DNA of 64,000 bases from Ruegeria lacuscaerulensis ITI-1157 (lineage in GTDB: Bacteria; Pseudomonadota; Alphaproteobacteria; Rhodobacterales; Rhodobacteraceae): contig GG704596.1 in NCBI GenBank assembly GCA_000161775.1, forward strand, positions 40,973 through 104,972. Direction: 5' to 3'. Of this stretch, positions 49,045 to 59,014 are shown one piece after another (within the stretch, counting starts at the first letter, position 1; every line of letters starts with the position of its first letter). The position numbers and the translations under genes were made by a program. Under the pieces are notes generated by a model, which saw only the letters and a program-made list of their open reading frames with translations, was not told where the DNA came from and did no database searches.

Positions 49045-49359
49045 TCAGGCCCAGGCCAGCGCGGTGCCCGCGATGACGAGGGCAATGCCCAGCCCCTCGC
49101 GGTAGGAAAAGGACTCGCCGAACAGGAAGAACGAGGCGATGGCGATCAGCACGACCTCGGCCCCCAGAATTCCGGTATAGATGATGCCCAGCCGTTCGTC
49201 GCGCAGCGCGGCAAGTTCCAGCGTGGCGGCGGCCAGCAAGGTGGCGACGATCAGCAGCCCCAGCCCGAGGCCGGGGAGTTTCCACCAGAATTTCATCGAG
49301 ATCATGGCCACGGAATAGAGACCCGCCGATCCAAGCGCGATGATGGGGATCATGGACAT
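49045..49359 (-). CDS. Small multidrug-resistance-like (SMR/EamA) membrane protein
   Basis: 104 residues with four hydrophobic helices: MIPIIALGSAGLYSVAMISM, LGLGLLIVATLLAAATLELA, IIYTGILGAEVVLIAIASFF, and YREGLGIALVIAGTALAWA. FGESFSYREGLGIALVIAGT equals the C-terminal signature of SMR/DMT proteins. Probably a homo-oligomeric small exporter; substrate unknown. It is alone; a 116-bp gap precedes the next small gene. Confidence 0.78.
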   Translation of the reverse strand: MSMIPIIALGSAGLYSVAMISMKFWWKLPGLGLGLLIVATLLAAATLELAALRDERLGIIYTGILGAEVVLIAIASFFLFGESFSYREGLGIALVIAGTALAWA

Positions 49360-49475
49360 GGGGCCTCCGCCGCTGGTTTCCGTAAGGTCAACCTTAGCAG
49401 GTGCAGGTCGGCGGGGCTGTGAAGTGGCTCACATTGCGGGGAGGCCCCTCCCAGACTTGTCGACGGTCGGCGGGA

Positions 49476-49718
49476 TCAGTTCAGGCCGAGCATGTCCTTG
49501 GCCTTGGCCAGCGTATCGACCGAGGCCTGGTGATCCCCGGCGTCGTGCAGTTTCTGGCCTTCGTCGCGCAGGGCCTCGACCTGCGCGATCTGCTCGTCGC
49601 TGAGCTCGGTCCCCGCCGCCAGCGCCGCGTTGATGGCGGCGATGTCGGTGGGGCATTGAGATGCGAAAGCGGGCACGGCGAACAGCCAGAGCGCAGAAGC
49701 GATCGTCAGATGTTTCAT
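49476..49718 (-). CDS. Small secreted helical protein, 80 residues
   Basis: Signal peptide MKHLTIASALWLFAVPAFAS, then a single helical hairpin-like domain TDIAAINAALAAGTELSDEQ, IAQVEALRDEGQKLHDAGDH, QASVDTLAKAKDMLGLN, resembling a TPR-like pair. One Cys after the cleavage site (SQC). No named family recognised; similar small periplasmic proteins occur in Rhodobacteraceae. Function unknown. Confidence 0.7.
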   Translation of the reverse strand: MKHLTIASALWLFAVPAFASQCPTDIAAINAALAAGTELSDEQIAQVEALRDEGQKLHDAGDHQASVDTLAKAKDMLGLN

Positions 49719-50093
49719 CGGTGTATCCTCCCATGGTGAGGGACGGAGTATATCACGAAACGCTCTCCGGCTCAGCGGACCTTGGTCGGGTGAAATCGCT
49801 TGGGCGGCCAGCGCGGGTGCGACGGTTGATTGGCAGAGATGAGGGCAGCGCCGGCCCGAGGGGGTGAGGCCCTCCCAGGAAACGGTTCGGTGGACCGTTT
49901 CAGGGCCGAACGGGCGGAGCCCCGGGGCGCAAACGCGCCGCCCGTTTTGCCGGAGGCAAACCTTCGGTTTGACGGGGGCGGGTCATGCCGGTGGTATGCT
50001 CTCAGCATGACGCGGCCCGGCGGTGCCGGTGGGTGGGTGGGAATACCTCAATGCAAAGCTGATCATAGAAACCACCCGAAGAGATTTGCAAAA
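49719..50093. repeat. Intergenic region with inverted repeats, candidate dispersed roseobacter element
   Basis: 375 bp with no gene. The block from about 49850 to 49990 is rich in repeats: GAAACGGT-TCGGTGG-ACCGTTTC (49878-49900), GGGCGGAGCCC-type and CGGGGCGCAAACGCGCCG-type inverted repeats, and AAACCTTCGGTTTGACGG. The compound structure looks like a mobile or RNA-structured intergenic element that I recall from other Rhodobacteraceae. A part further on (50050 onward) becomes AT-rich toward the DUF3800 gene. Confidence 0.5.
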
Positions 50094-50921
50094 CTAGTCC
50101 TTTGCCACCTCAGACGATTTTTCGTAGAACTTTTGCGCAAACTTCAAATCTGAACCCTTCAATCCCATTGCAATGGGACCCTTAATAAACTTGATGCCGT
50201 GGTTGGCTATCTGACCTGTCCGTTCACATTTACTGAATTTTGGCTTCAACTCTCGTAAATATCGCTGCTCAGTAAGTTTCAGCTTGTTGTTTTCGGAGCA
50301 GAAAGCTCTGTGCAATGAATACGCTATACAATCCGCCACAGCCAAGAGAGGTTCATCCTCCTTTGTTTTCGCATCAATTACATTTGGGAACAAATTGAGG
50401 AGTTTAGCCGCTCTTGGGTCGATCGGTTTTTCACCAATTTTTTTGAGATAGCGATATAATCGCGCATAGTCATGGCCACGCTTTTTCTCGAAGACAATTG
50501 CAACTTCCGATGCTGTCCACCTTTGCAAACCAATGTAGTGACCCACTAGTTCAAACAAATATTGAGCGCATTTGTTATAAAAATCTTGAGCTTGGTCTTC
50601 CCCTGCAATCATTGCCTTGTAGGAGCCTAACGTAGATTTCTTTGAAATCACGCCGAAGCTTAAAACTCGAAGCTTAGATACTTCACGCGCGAAATAGCTG
50701 ACTTGAGCATGACTCATATCAGTGCAGTGCAGCGTCGAAACGTCTAGAGACTTTCGCATTTCGAAAACCCGGTTTCGGTAATCGTCCATATAAGAAGTAG
50801 GGACGAGAACTGCACCCATCGTCAAATATGACGACGCACCAAATGGCTTCTCGTGCGTCATTACTCGGTCTAAGCCTTGATCGCCGCTCTCGTCGATCAA
50901 CAACGTAAATTTCTTAGGCAT
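50094..50921 (-). CDS. DUF3800 family protein (RNase H-like fold), AT-rich
   Basis: 275 residues from ATG 50921 (MPKKFTLLIDESGDQGLDRV). The N-terminal strand with Asp10-Glu11 and Asp14 (LLIDESGDQG) and a later conserved Asp in LLAVADCIAYSLHRA are the acidic positions of the DUF3800 family, which has an RNase H-like fold and is often found near phage, toxin or defence genes. Middle: KSLDVSTLHCTDMSHAQVSY, FEKKRGHDYARLYRYL. The gene is visibly more AT-rich than lepA and its other neighbours, so horizontal transfer is likely. It sits 38 bp downstream of lepA on the same strand, with no partner gene. Activity is unknown. Confidence 0.75.
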   Translation of the reverse strand: MPKKFTLLIDESGDQGLDRVMTHEKPFGASSYLTMGAVLVPTSYMDDYRNRVFEMRKSLDVSTLHCTDMSHAQVSYFAREVSKLRVLSFGVISKKSTLGSYKAMIAGEDQAQDFYNKCAQYLFELVGHYIGLQRWTASEVAIVFEKKRGHDYARLYRYLKKIGEKPIDPRAAKLLNLFPNVIDAKTKEDEPLLAVADCIAYSLHRAFCSENNKLKLTEQRYLRELKPKFSKCERTGQIANHGIKFIKGPIAMGLKGSDLKFAQKFYEKSSEVAKD

Positions 50922-50959
50922 AAATGCATCCACCAATCCAATGGTGGACACCTTAGCAA

Positions 50960-52759
<1,800 letters not shown>

Positions 52760-52901
52760 GGGGTGGGATATGTCCGCAGAATGTCCCCTCGTCAAGCAGG
52801 GAAGCACAGGGTACAAGGGACAGGCACGAGTTTGATGTCTGGCGTTTACCCGATCTTGGGAATGACCGCCCAGACTGGGGTTAAGGAGAAGCGGGTAGAG
52901 C

Positions 52902-53948
52902 ATGGCAGATTATTCAATCTTCGTCCTGGGCGAGTCCCAGATGACGATCTCGGGTGGGCAACAGCTGGACGGGGTGACACAGGGCGACGGCTCGCACCTG
53001 GTGGGGCAAACGATCACGTTCAACTCGCGCAGCGCGACGGAGGTGTTCATCACCGATGTCGGTGCCGACACCGATTTCAGCGACAATGACGGCAACCAGC
53101 GTCTGGACGGCGACCAAATCATCGACGGAACACTGTATTCCAGCGGCACGCAGGTCGAGGCCGAATACGGCATCACCCTGACCGACGGCACCAACACTTG
53201 GCAGGCAATCGGGTTCAATCTGAACAATTCATCACCCAGCTTTGGAACGATCGAGGGGCTGGCCTTTATCGGTGGACCCGGAAACTTTCCTCCCGTAGGC
53301 GTGCCGCTGACGGTGGTCAGCGCCCAGGAAGGGCCCAATTTCGACTCCAGCGACTATGTCACGCCGATCTGCTATGGGCCTGGCACCCTGATCGAGACCG
53401 AGCGCGGCCCTGTCGCAGTCGAAGATCTTGTCGTGGGCGACCGGGTCTGGACGCTGGATGATGGGTTGCAGCCGGTGTGCTGGGTCGGCCGCCAGAGCGT
53501 GATCGCAGCCGGACGGTTCCGCATGGTGACGATACCGGCAGGGACCCTGGGCAATACGGCGCCGCTGTGCGTATCGCAGCAGCACAGATTGTTGATCGCT
53601 CACCCGTCAGTCGAGTTGATGTTCGGTCTGGATCAAGCTTTCGTGCCGGCCATCAGCCTCGTGGATGCCGGGGGCGCCTCGCTTTCGGCGGCCCGCACGG
53701 TGACCTATCACCATTTCATGCTGGACCGGCACGCCGTCGTGCGCGCCAATGGCGCACTTTCGGAAAGCCTGCTGGTGTCGGCGGCGCAGTCAGGCACGCC
53801 GGACGCGCTGTTCTTTCCCGAATTGGACGGCGCCGCGACCATGGCAATCGCCCGACCCGCCCTGACCCGCCGTGAAGGCGCTATTCTGATGCGGGGTATC
53901 ATGAACGTTGATCGGGAACCGGGTTTGATTCATACTGCGCACAACTGA
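52902..53948 (+). CDS. Hint-domain protein with unknown N-terminal domain
   Basis: 348 residues. The N-terminal part (1-150) is strand-rich with acidic loops: [53 protein letters not shown]; no signal peptide is clear. The Hint domain (about 155-310) begins [32 protein letters not shown], then [16 protein letters not shown] and [20 protein letters not shown]. This is the Hedgehog/intein-like fold with catalytic Cys and internal His, common in roseobacter proteins; whether it splices is not known. A stop-adjacent hairpin (53949-53967) ends it. A second Hint protein is 5 kb away. Confidence 0.82.
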   Translation: MADYSIFVLGESQMTISGGQQLDGVTQGDGSHLVGQTITFNSRSATEVFITDVGADTDFSDNDGNQRLDGDQIIDGTLYSSGTQVEAEYGITLTDGTNTWQAIGFNLNNSSPSFGTIEGLAFIGGPGNFPPVGVPLTVVSAQEGPNFDSSDYVTPICYGPGTLIETERGPVAVEDLVVGDRVWTLDDGLQPVCWVGRQSVIAAGRFRMVTIPAGTLGNTAPLCVSQQHRLLIAHPSVELMFGLDQAFVPAISLVDAGGASLSAARTVTYHHFMLDRHAVVRANGALSESLLVSAAQSGTPDALFFPELDGAATMAIARPALTRREGAILMRGIMNVDREPGLIHTAHN

Positions 53949-53992
53949 GAGAGGCGCAAGACCTCTCCGGGCAGGCAAAACGAGGCGAGAGC

Positions 53993-54304
53993 ATGAAACA
54001 TTTCCTATTGATCGCGTTCTGCGCATCGACGCTGACGGCGGTGGCTCCGGCCATGACCGAGGCGGCGCAGATCAAACGGGCGTGTCTGGCGTCGGATCGC
54101 GCAGCGGCGACACGGCAACGGTGCGGATGCATTCAGGGTGTGGCCGACCAGGTCCTGACCCGCAAAGACCAGAAAACCGTGGCCAGGTGGTTTACCGACC
54201 CGCACGAGGCGCAGGAATTCAAGATGTCGAAAAGCGCCCGCGACGATGCTTTGTGGGAGCGGTACCAGGCCTTTGGGCAGGTCGCACTGGCCAGCTGCGG
54301 CTAG
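53993..54304 (+). CDS. Small secreted Cys-rich protein, 103 residues
   Basis: Signal peptide MKHFLLIAFCASTLTAVAPA, then IKRACLASDRAAATRQRCGC, IQGVADQVLTRKDQKTVARW, FTDPHEAQEFKMSKSARDDA and LWERYQAFGQVALASCG. Four cysteines (RAC, RCGC, SCG) could form two disulfides in the periplasm. The family is common in Rhodobacteraceae, of unknown function; database labels such as 'arginine transporter' in relatives are unsupported. It is downstream of the Hint gene, same strand. Confidence 0.7.
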   Translation: MKHFLLIAFCASTLTAVAPAMTEAAQIKRACLASDRAAATRQRCGCIQGVADQVLTRKDQKTVARWFTDPHEAQEFKMSKSARDDALWERYQAFGQVALASCG

Positions 54305-54377
54305 GCACCGGCACGGCCGCAGTGCTTGAACTGACCTGCGCCGCGCCGCAGGAATGGCGCAGCGAAAGGTATATTGC

Positions 54378-55331
54378 ATGGGAATGAAGGGGCTGACCCT
54401 GCGAGGTCTTGAAGTGTTCGAGGCCCTTGCGCGGACCGGATCCGTGGCGCAGGCCGCCGAGATCACGGGGCTGAGCCAACCCTCGGTCAGCCAACAGCTG
54501 CGCAATCTGGAAAAGGCTCTGGGCACCGATCTTGTGGACCACAACCGCCGCCCGATGCGCCTGACGCCTGCCGGGCGCAGTTTCCTGCCCCGGGCCGAGG
54601 CGGTTCTGGCCGAACTGCAGATGGCCCGCAGCGAGCTTTCGGTCATGGACCTGGGCCATCTGACCACCCTGTCGATCGGGCTGATCGACGATTTCGACAA
54701 TGATCTGACCCCGCGCCTGGCCACGCTTCTGGCCGAGCGTCTGACCCGGTCGCGGTTCAAGCTGATCACCCTGTCCAGCCTGGACCTGTTCCGCGCGCTC
54801 GAGGACCAGAGCCTGCACATGGCCGTATCGGCTCACAGCGGCGAGGTTCTGGAGGACGTGGTTGAATATCCTCTGGTGCAGGACCCGTTCATCCTTGTGG
54901 TGCCCAAGGGCAGCGCTGTGGACGAGGCAGCACTGCGATCCCTGCCGTTTCTGCGCTATGCGCGCGAACAGTTGATCAGCCGCCAGATCGAAAGCCATCT
55001 GGCCCGCGCGCGGCTGGAGTTCGAGGACCGATTCGAGATCGGCTCGCACCTGGCGCTGATGGCGATGGTCGCGCGGGGGCTGGGCTGGGCGATCACCACG
55101 CCGCTGGGCTACATGCGGGCCGCCCGGTTCCATGGCGGGCTCGAGGTGCACTCCGCCCCGTTCGGCACGGCGTCGCGCAGGATTTCCCTGTTCACCCGAT
55201 CGGACTGGTCCGATCAAGTCCCGCGCGAGGTGGCCGGCATGACCCGCCACCTGATGCAGAGCCAGATGATCGACCCTTGCCTGACACACCTGCCCTGGCT
55301 GTCCGGGCAGTTCAAGGTGATCGGCGACTAG
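54378..55331 (+). CDS. LysR-family transcriptional regulator
   Basis: About 317 residues from ATG 54378 (MGMKGLTLRGLEVFEALART; ATG 54384 possible). Winged helix: SVAQAAEITGLSQPSVSQQL, RNLEKALGTDLVDHNRRPMR. Effector domain has VMDLGHLTTLSIGLIDDFDN and FILVVPKGSAVDEAALR. Target unknown; no divergent partner is present since the upstream gene is in the same direction. The 3' end overlaps the convergent phosphatase gene by 4 bp. Confidence 0.85.
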   Translation: MGMKGLTLRGLEVFEALARTGSVAQAAEITGLSQPSVSQQLRNLEKALGTDLVDHNRRPMRLTPAGRSFLPRAEAVLAELQMARSELSVMDLGHLTTLSIGLIDDFDNDLTPRLATLLAERLTRSRFKLITLSSLDLFRALEDQSLHMAVSAHSGEVLEDVVEYPLVQDPFILVVPKGSAVDEAALRSLPFLRYAREQLISRQIESHLARARLEFEDRFEIGSHLALMAMVARGLGWAITTPLGYMRAARFHGGLEVHSAPFGTASRRISLFTRSDWSDQVPREVAGMTRHLMQSQMIDPCLTHLPWLSGQFKVIGD

Positions 55332-55771
55332 GCATCCAGAAACGCGATCAGCCCGTCGACTGCGGTTTCGATCAGATCCAGCGCGCCGTCGAAGTCGCGC
55401 GTATAGTACGGATCGGGCACATGATCGGCGCCGGACTGAGCCGCGAAATCAGTCAGCAGGCGCACGGGGGTCGCGTTTCCCGCCGGGCGGAGCGCTTCGA
55501 TCCTGGCGATGTTGCCGTCGTCCATCCCGACGATCAGGTCGAACCGGTCGAAATCGGCTGAGGTGAACTGACGCGCGCGCAGGTCGCTCAGGTCCAGCCC
55601 ACGGGCACGGGCTGCGCGCTGCATCGGGCCGTAGGGCGGCTCGCCCACATGCCAGTCCGAGGTGCCGGCGCTGTCGGCGTCGTGATGGGGCGCCCGGGCG
55701 CGGAAAATGCCTTCGGCGGCGGGCGAGCGGCAGATATTGCCGAGGCAGACAAACAGGATACGCTGTGACAT
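55328..55771 (-). CDS. Low-molecular-weight protein-tyrosine phosphatase
   Basis: 147 residues. P-loop CLGNICR (Cys9 to Arg15) in ILFVCLGNICRSPAAEGIFR; the general-acid Asp loop is DPYYTRDFDG near residue 118. It dephosphorylates tyrosine on proteins, in bacteria often linked to exopolysaccharide control. ATG 55771 starts MSQRILFVC. Divergent from the sirtuin gene. Confidence 0.92.
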   Translation of the reverse strand: MSQRILFVCLGNICRSPAAEGIFRARAPHHDADSAGTSDWHVGEPPYGPMQRAARARGLDLSDLRARQFTSADFDRFDLIVGMDDGNIARIEALRPAGNATPVRLLTDFAAQSGADHVPDPYYTRDFDGALDLIETAVDGLIAFLDA

Positions 55772-55798
55772 GACTTGGGTGTAGCGCGCGGAGGGCGG

Positions 55799-56496
55799 AT
55801 GGAAAAGATCGTGATTTTGACCGGGGCCGGGATTTCGGCCGAAAGCGGGCTGGGCACCTTTCGCGACGAGGGCGGGGGCTGTGGGCGCAACACCGGATCG
55901 AGGACGTGGCCACCCCCGAGGGCTTTGCCCGCGACCCGGCCTTGGTGCATGCGTTCTACAACGCGCGCCGGGTGCAGGCGGCGCAGGCGCATCCGAACGC
56001 GGCCCACCGGGCACTGGCCCGGCTGCAGCGCGACTGGCCCGGCGAGGTGGTGATCGTGACGCAGAACGTGGATGGCCTGCACGAAGCCGGGGGCGCGTCG
56101 GGCGTGATCCACATGCACGGCACGCTGGCGGGTGCGCTCTGCGCAGCCTGTGGCCACCGCTGGCCCGCCCCGGCCGAAATGGCTGTGGATGAACCCTGCC
56201 CCGCCTGCGCAGGCCCGACCGCGCGGCCTGATATCGTCTGGTTCGGCGAGATGCCATATTTCATGGATCAGATCTATGGCCACCTGGCGCAGGCCGATGT
56301 TTTTGCAGCCATCGGAACCTCGGGGCAGGTCTATCCGGCCGCGGCCTTCGTGCACGAGGCCACGGCGGCCGGTGCGCGGACGGTCGAGCTGAACCTCGAG
56401 CCTTCGGTGGGTGTATCCAGTTTCGACGAGGCGATATTCGGCCCGGCCACGCAGGTTGTTCCGGCTTGGGTCGATCGCCTGTTGGACCAAAGGTGA
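55799..56496 (+). pseudogene. NAD-dependent protein deacylase (sirtuin, CobB-like), frameshifted
   Basis: From ATG 55799 the frame reads MEKIVILTGAGISAESGLGT, FRDEGG and is then lost. The continuation LWAQHRIEDVATPEGFARDP runs in another frame to 56496, with VVIVTQNVDGLHEAGG, IHMHGTLAGALCAACGHRW (catalytic His) and zinc cysteines CAAC and CPAC. The break is in a run of five G (55874-55878): two fewer or one more G restores a protein of about 230 residues. It may be a sequencing error or a recent inactivation or slip site. Confidence 0.75.
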
Positions 56497-56547
56497 CGAG
56501 GGCCGCCCCTCGGGTTATGCTGGGTGAAACCAGACAGGGAGTGCGCA

Positions 56548-57156
56548 ATGACCGAACCGGACAGGCCGCAGGGCGAGATCCTCGATGATGACATGCTGGT
56601 TGGGCGTGCGGCGCTTGGGGAAACCCTGGCCGAGCTGTGGTGGACCTTCCTGTTGCGCGGGTTGCTGGCGGGGGCGGTGGGCATCGCGGCGCTGTTCTGG
56701 CCCACAGGCAGCATCGCGCTGCTGCTGCGGCTGGTGGGTGTTCTGCTGATCCTCGATGGCGGGCTGACGCTGCTGGGCTTCGGGCGGCGCGGGCTGATCG
56801 GCGGCGCGGGTTTCGGCGCGGTGCTGATCGGGCTGGTTCTGCTGATCTGGCCCGAGGGCACCGCAAGGCTGGCATTCTTCCTGCTGGGGGCCTGGGCGCT
56901 GATCATCGGCATCGGGTCGCTGATGTCGCTGGGTCAGATGCACCCGCTGGACCCCGAGCGGGCCACGGTGCGCAATTCGGGCCTAGTGGCGCTGGTGATC
57001 GGGCTGGTGCTGATCTTCTGGCCCGGCAGCGGGCTGGTGGCGCTGGGATGGGCCATCGCCTTTTCCGCGCTGGCTTTCGCCGCGGTCATGCTGTTCATGG
57101 CGGCCCGGTTCAAGCGCGCGGGCGATCGGGTGACGATCCGTACCGTCAACAGATAG
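56548..57156 (+). CDS. HdeD family membrane protein (DUF308)
   Basis: 202 residues, six hydrophobic helices in three pairs: WWTFLLRGLLAGAVGIAALF, IALLLRLVGVLLILDGGLTL, GFGAVLIGLVLLIWPEG, LAFFLLGAWALIIGIGSLMS, VALVIGLVLIFWPGSGLVAL. The repeated WP-G turn is typical of HdeD acid-resistance proteins. Cytoplasmic N-terminus is hydrophilic (about 35 residues). Function at the membrane is unknown in most species. Confidence 0.86.
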   Translation: MTEPDRPQGEILDDDMLVGRAALGETLAELWWTFLLRGLLAGAVGIAALFWPTGSIALLLRLVGVLLILDGGLTLLGFGRRGLIGGAGFGAVLIGLVLLIWPEGTARLAFFLLGAWALIIGIGSLMSLGQMHPLDPERATVRNSGLVALVIGLVLIFWPGSGLVALGWAIAFSALAFAAVMLFMAARFKRAGDRVTIRTVNR

Positions 57157-57168
57157 GTCCGACGCAAA

Positions 57169-57191
57169 CAGGCCGGGCACCGCCCGGCCTG
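57169..57191. terminator. Bidirectional hairpin between HdeD and PCu(A)C genes
   Basis: CAGGCCGGGC-ACC-GCCCGGCCTG is a perfect 10-bp stem with a 3-base loop in the 80-bp convergent gap. No T tract on either side. Confidence 0.6.
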
Positions 57192-57236
57192 ACGCATGGA
57201 TGACGGCCGCAGCGCGGCCCGAAGACAGGCGTGCCG

Positions 57237-57704
57237 TCAGTTCGAATGCTTCATGTGGCCGTCCTGGCGCTCGAGATCGACCGGGATTTCGACCTGCACC
57301 TCGCCGGCCTGCTCGAACACCAGCGTGACCGGAATTTTCGCACCCTGCTCGAACGGCTTTTTGATTCCCATGAACATCACGTGGTCACCGCCACGTTGCA
57401 GCATGTGGGCTTCTCCGGCCGGGATGGCAAAGCCTTCCTCGACCTGCATCATCTTGGCGACGCCGTTCTCGTCGATCTTGTGCGTGTGCAGCTCGACTCG
57501 GGCGGCGACCTCCGACTGGGCTGAAACCAACCGGTCATCGGTGTCGCCGGTGTTCTTGATCATCATGAATGCCGCACCGGCCTTGGCGTTCATGCCCGAG
57601 GACCGGGCATAGGCATCCTCGACCGAGATGATGCTGTCGGCAAAAGCGGCGGTGGACAGGACGGCAGCGGCCAAAGTGGCCAGAAAGGTGGGTTGGAAGC
57701 GCAT
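57237..57704 (-). CDS. Periplasmic copper chaperone PCu(A)C
   Basis: 155 residues. Signal peptide MRFQPTFLATLAAAVLSTAA, cleavage near FAD. Copper ligands of the H(M)x10Mx21HxM motif: VELHTHKIDENGVAKMMQVE and AEAHMLQRGGDHVMFMG. The fold begins SIISVEDAYARSSGMNAKAG. PCu(A)C delivers Cu(I) to the CuA centre of cytochrome oxidase; an extra HMKHSN tail could also hold copper. A partner gene of a copper-locus type lies 44 bp upstream. Confidence 0.9.
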   Translation of the reverse strand: MRFQPTFLATLAAAVLSTAAFADSIISVEDAYARSSGMNAKAGAAFMMIKNTGDTDDRLVSAQSEVAARVELHTHKIDENGVAKMMQVEEGFAIPAGEAHMLQRGGDHVMFMGIKKPFEQGAKIPVTLVFEQAGEVQVEIPVDLERQDGHMKHSN

Positions 57705-57748
57705 TTGGGCCTCTCCTTGAAACGTGTCTGAATGTTCTGGAAACGGTT

Positions 57749-58099
57749 TCAGACGCGAACCGGAGGCCCCCTTGCCGGTTGACCGTGGACCCGCGCGACC
57801 ACCAGATTCGATATTCCGCGCAGCGGGCCGGGCTGAACCCGATCCGGCGCCGACGGATGCGGTGATTGGTCCGCAAACACCGCCCCAAGAAGACTGAGAG
57901 CATAGTCCGGGCAAAAATGCGGCGCCTTGGTCGGCTGGCCGTTCTCGTCCATGTAGACCACGACCGGCCCCGTGCCCGAACACAGCACCATCTGCCCCAC
58001 GGCCCTGTCCATGCCGCGCGAAGCTGCAACGCTCTGCGCTGTCAGTGCGAGAAGCAGCGACAGGGCAATCGACAGGAAACTATGATTAACGCGGGTCAT
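57749..58099 (-). CDS. Copper-locus secreted protein, DUF2946-like
   Basis: 116 residues from ATG 58099 (MTRVNHSFLSIALSLLLALT), signal peptide ending near VAAS. The mature part has QMVLCSGTGPVVVYMDENGQ and PTKAPHFCPDYALSLLGAVF, with two Cys and a His, typical of DUF2946-type proteins beside copper genes. The C-terminal 35 residues are Pro/Arg-rich. Immediately upstream of PCu(A)C on the same strand (44-bp gap), so the pair is likely co-expressed in copper handling. Confidence 0.65.
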   Translation of the reverse strand: MTRVNHSFLSIALSLLLALTAQSVAASRGMDRAVGQMVLCSGTGPVVVYMDENGQPTKAPHFCPDYALSLLGAVFADQSPHPSAPDRVQPGPLRGISNLVVARVHGQPARGPPVRV

Positions 58100-58569
58100 C
58101 TTGCCCGAGGTATAGGCGTGATCGCGGAAATCCGGCAAGGGGATTGACCCGCCTGAGACAGTTTGGCGCTGCAAAAAACGGGGCGGCCAAAATGGGCTGC
58201 CCCGTGTCCAGTCGTCAGGGAGGTCAGGAGAAATCGCGGTCGTCGCGCTGTGTCGTCAGGCCTGTGTGCAGGCGGTTCACCCGCCGTTGCATCCGGGTGC
58301 AAATGGATACCGTCTCGACCAGAATTGTCGAAAGCACTGAAAGGAATTTGGAGGTTTTCGCAGACATTTCATCGCTCCGCCGCTGTAATAAGTACATACT
58401 TAAGGAGATTCTCGCGCACTGTATGTGAACAATTTCACCGTTTGACGCGAAATTGTTTAGCGTCAAGGATGCGCGCCCGCGAAGGCCCAAACCCGTGCAA
58501 AGATGTCTGCGCAACGAAGAACCCCCGCGCCAACAGGCACAGGGGCTGAAAATCAGATCTGAGAGGAAA
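58100..58569. other. 470-bp region with a possible 47-residue minus-strand ORF
   Basis: Likely holds the promoter of the copper pair and the leader after rpmB. A small frame at 58224-58367 (MSAKTSKFLSVLSTILVETV, then RMQRRVNRLHTGLTTQRDD) is basic with one hydrophobic helix, a shape like many small membrane peptides; only a weak ribosome site GGAG precedes it. AT-rich sequence at 58380-58450 upstream of it suggests a promoter (TTAAGGAGATTC, TACATAC). Not confirmed as a gene. Confidence 0.4.
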
Positions 58570-58857
58570 TCATGCCGAGGCTTGCGCCTTGGCGATTTCC
58601 TTTTTCACTTTCAGTGCGTTGGGGGACAGATCCTCGTCCTTGGCCTTGGCCAGGAAGGCGTCCAGACCACCACGGTGGTCAACCGAACGCAGGGCAGCCG
58701 CCGAGATGCGCAGCTTGACGCCGCGGCCCAGGGTTTCCGACTGCAGCGTCACGTCGTTCAGGTTGGGCAGAAAGCGACGCTTGGTTTTGTTGTTGGCGTG
58801 GCTGACATTGTTGCCAGTCATCGGGCCTTTTCCGGTCAGTTCGCAACGACGCGACAT
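58570..58857 (-). CDS. rpmB: 50S ribosomal protein L28
   Basis: 95 residues, start [20 protein letters not shown] with the L28 signature CELTGKGP and [20 protein letters not shown], then [20 protein letters not shown]. Length fits the alphaproteobacterial form. One N-terminal Cys is kept (RRCELTG). ATG 58857 is preceded by GGAAGA. Confidence 0.96.
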   Translation of the reverse strand: MSRRCELTGKGPMTGNNVSHANNKTKRRFLPNLNDVTLQSETLGRGVKLRISAAALRSVDHRGGLDAFLAKAKDEDLSPNALKVKKEIAKAQASA

Positions 58858-59014
58858 GGTTTCTTCCTTTGTTTCTGGTGGGCCGGGCATCCGCCCGCGT
58901 CCAAATCACAAGGGGCGCAACCCGAAGTCGCGCCCGAAAACTGGTTGGATGCGTTTAGTGGGAATCGCGGGAAGGGTCAAGACGGGTTGCGCGAATTCTT
59001 TGCCCCCTGTTCGG

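Noticed and set aside
52902-53948. The Hint proteins as classical inteins in host genes
   Set aside because: There is no C-extein after the Hint domain and no His-Asn end; both look like stand-alone Hint proteins.
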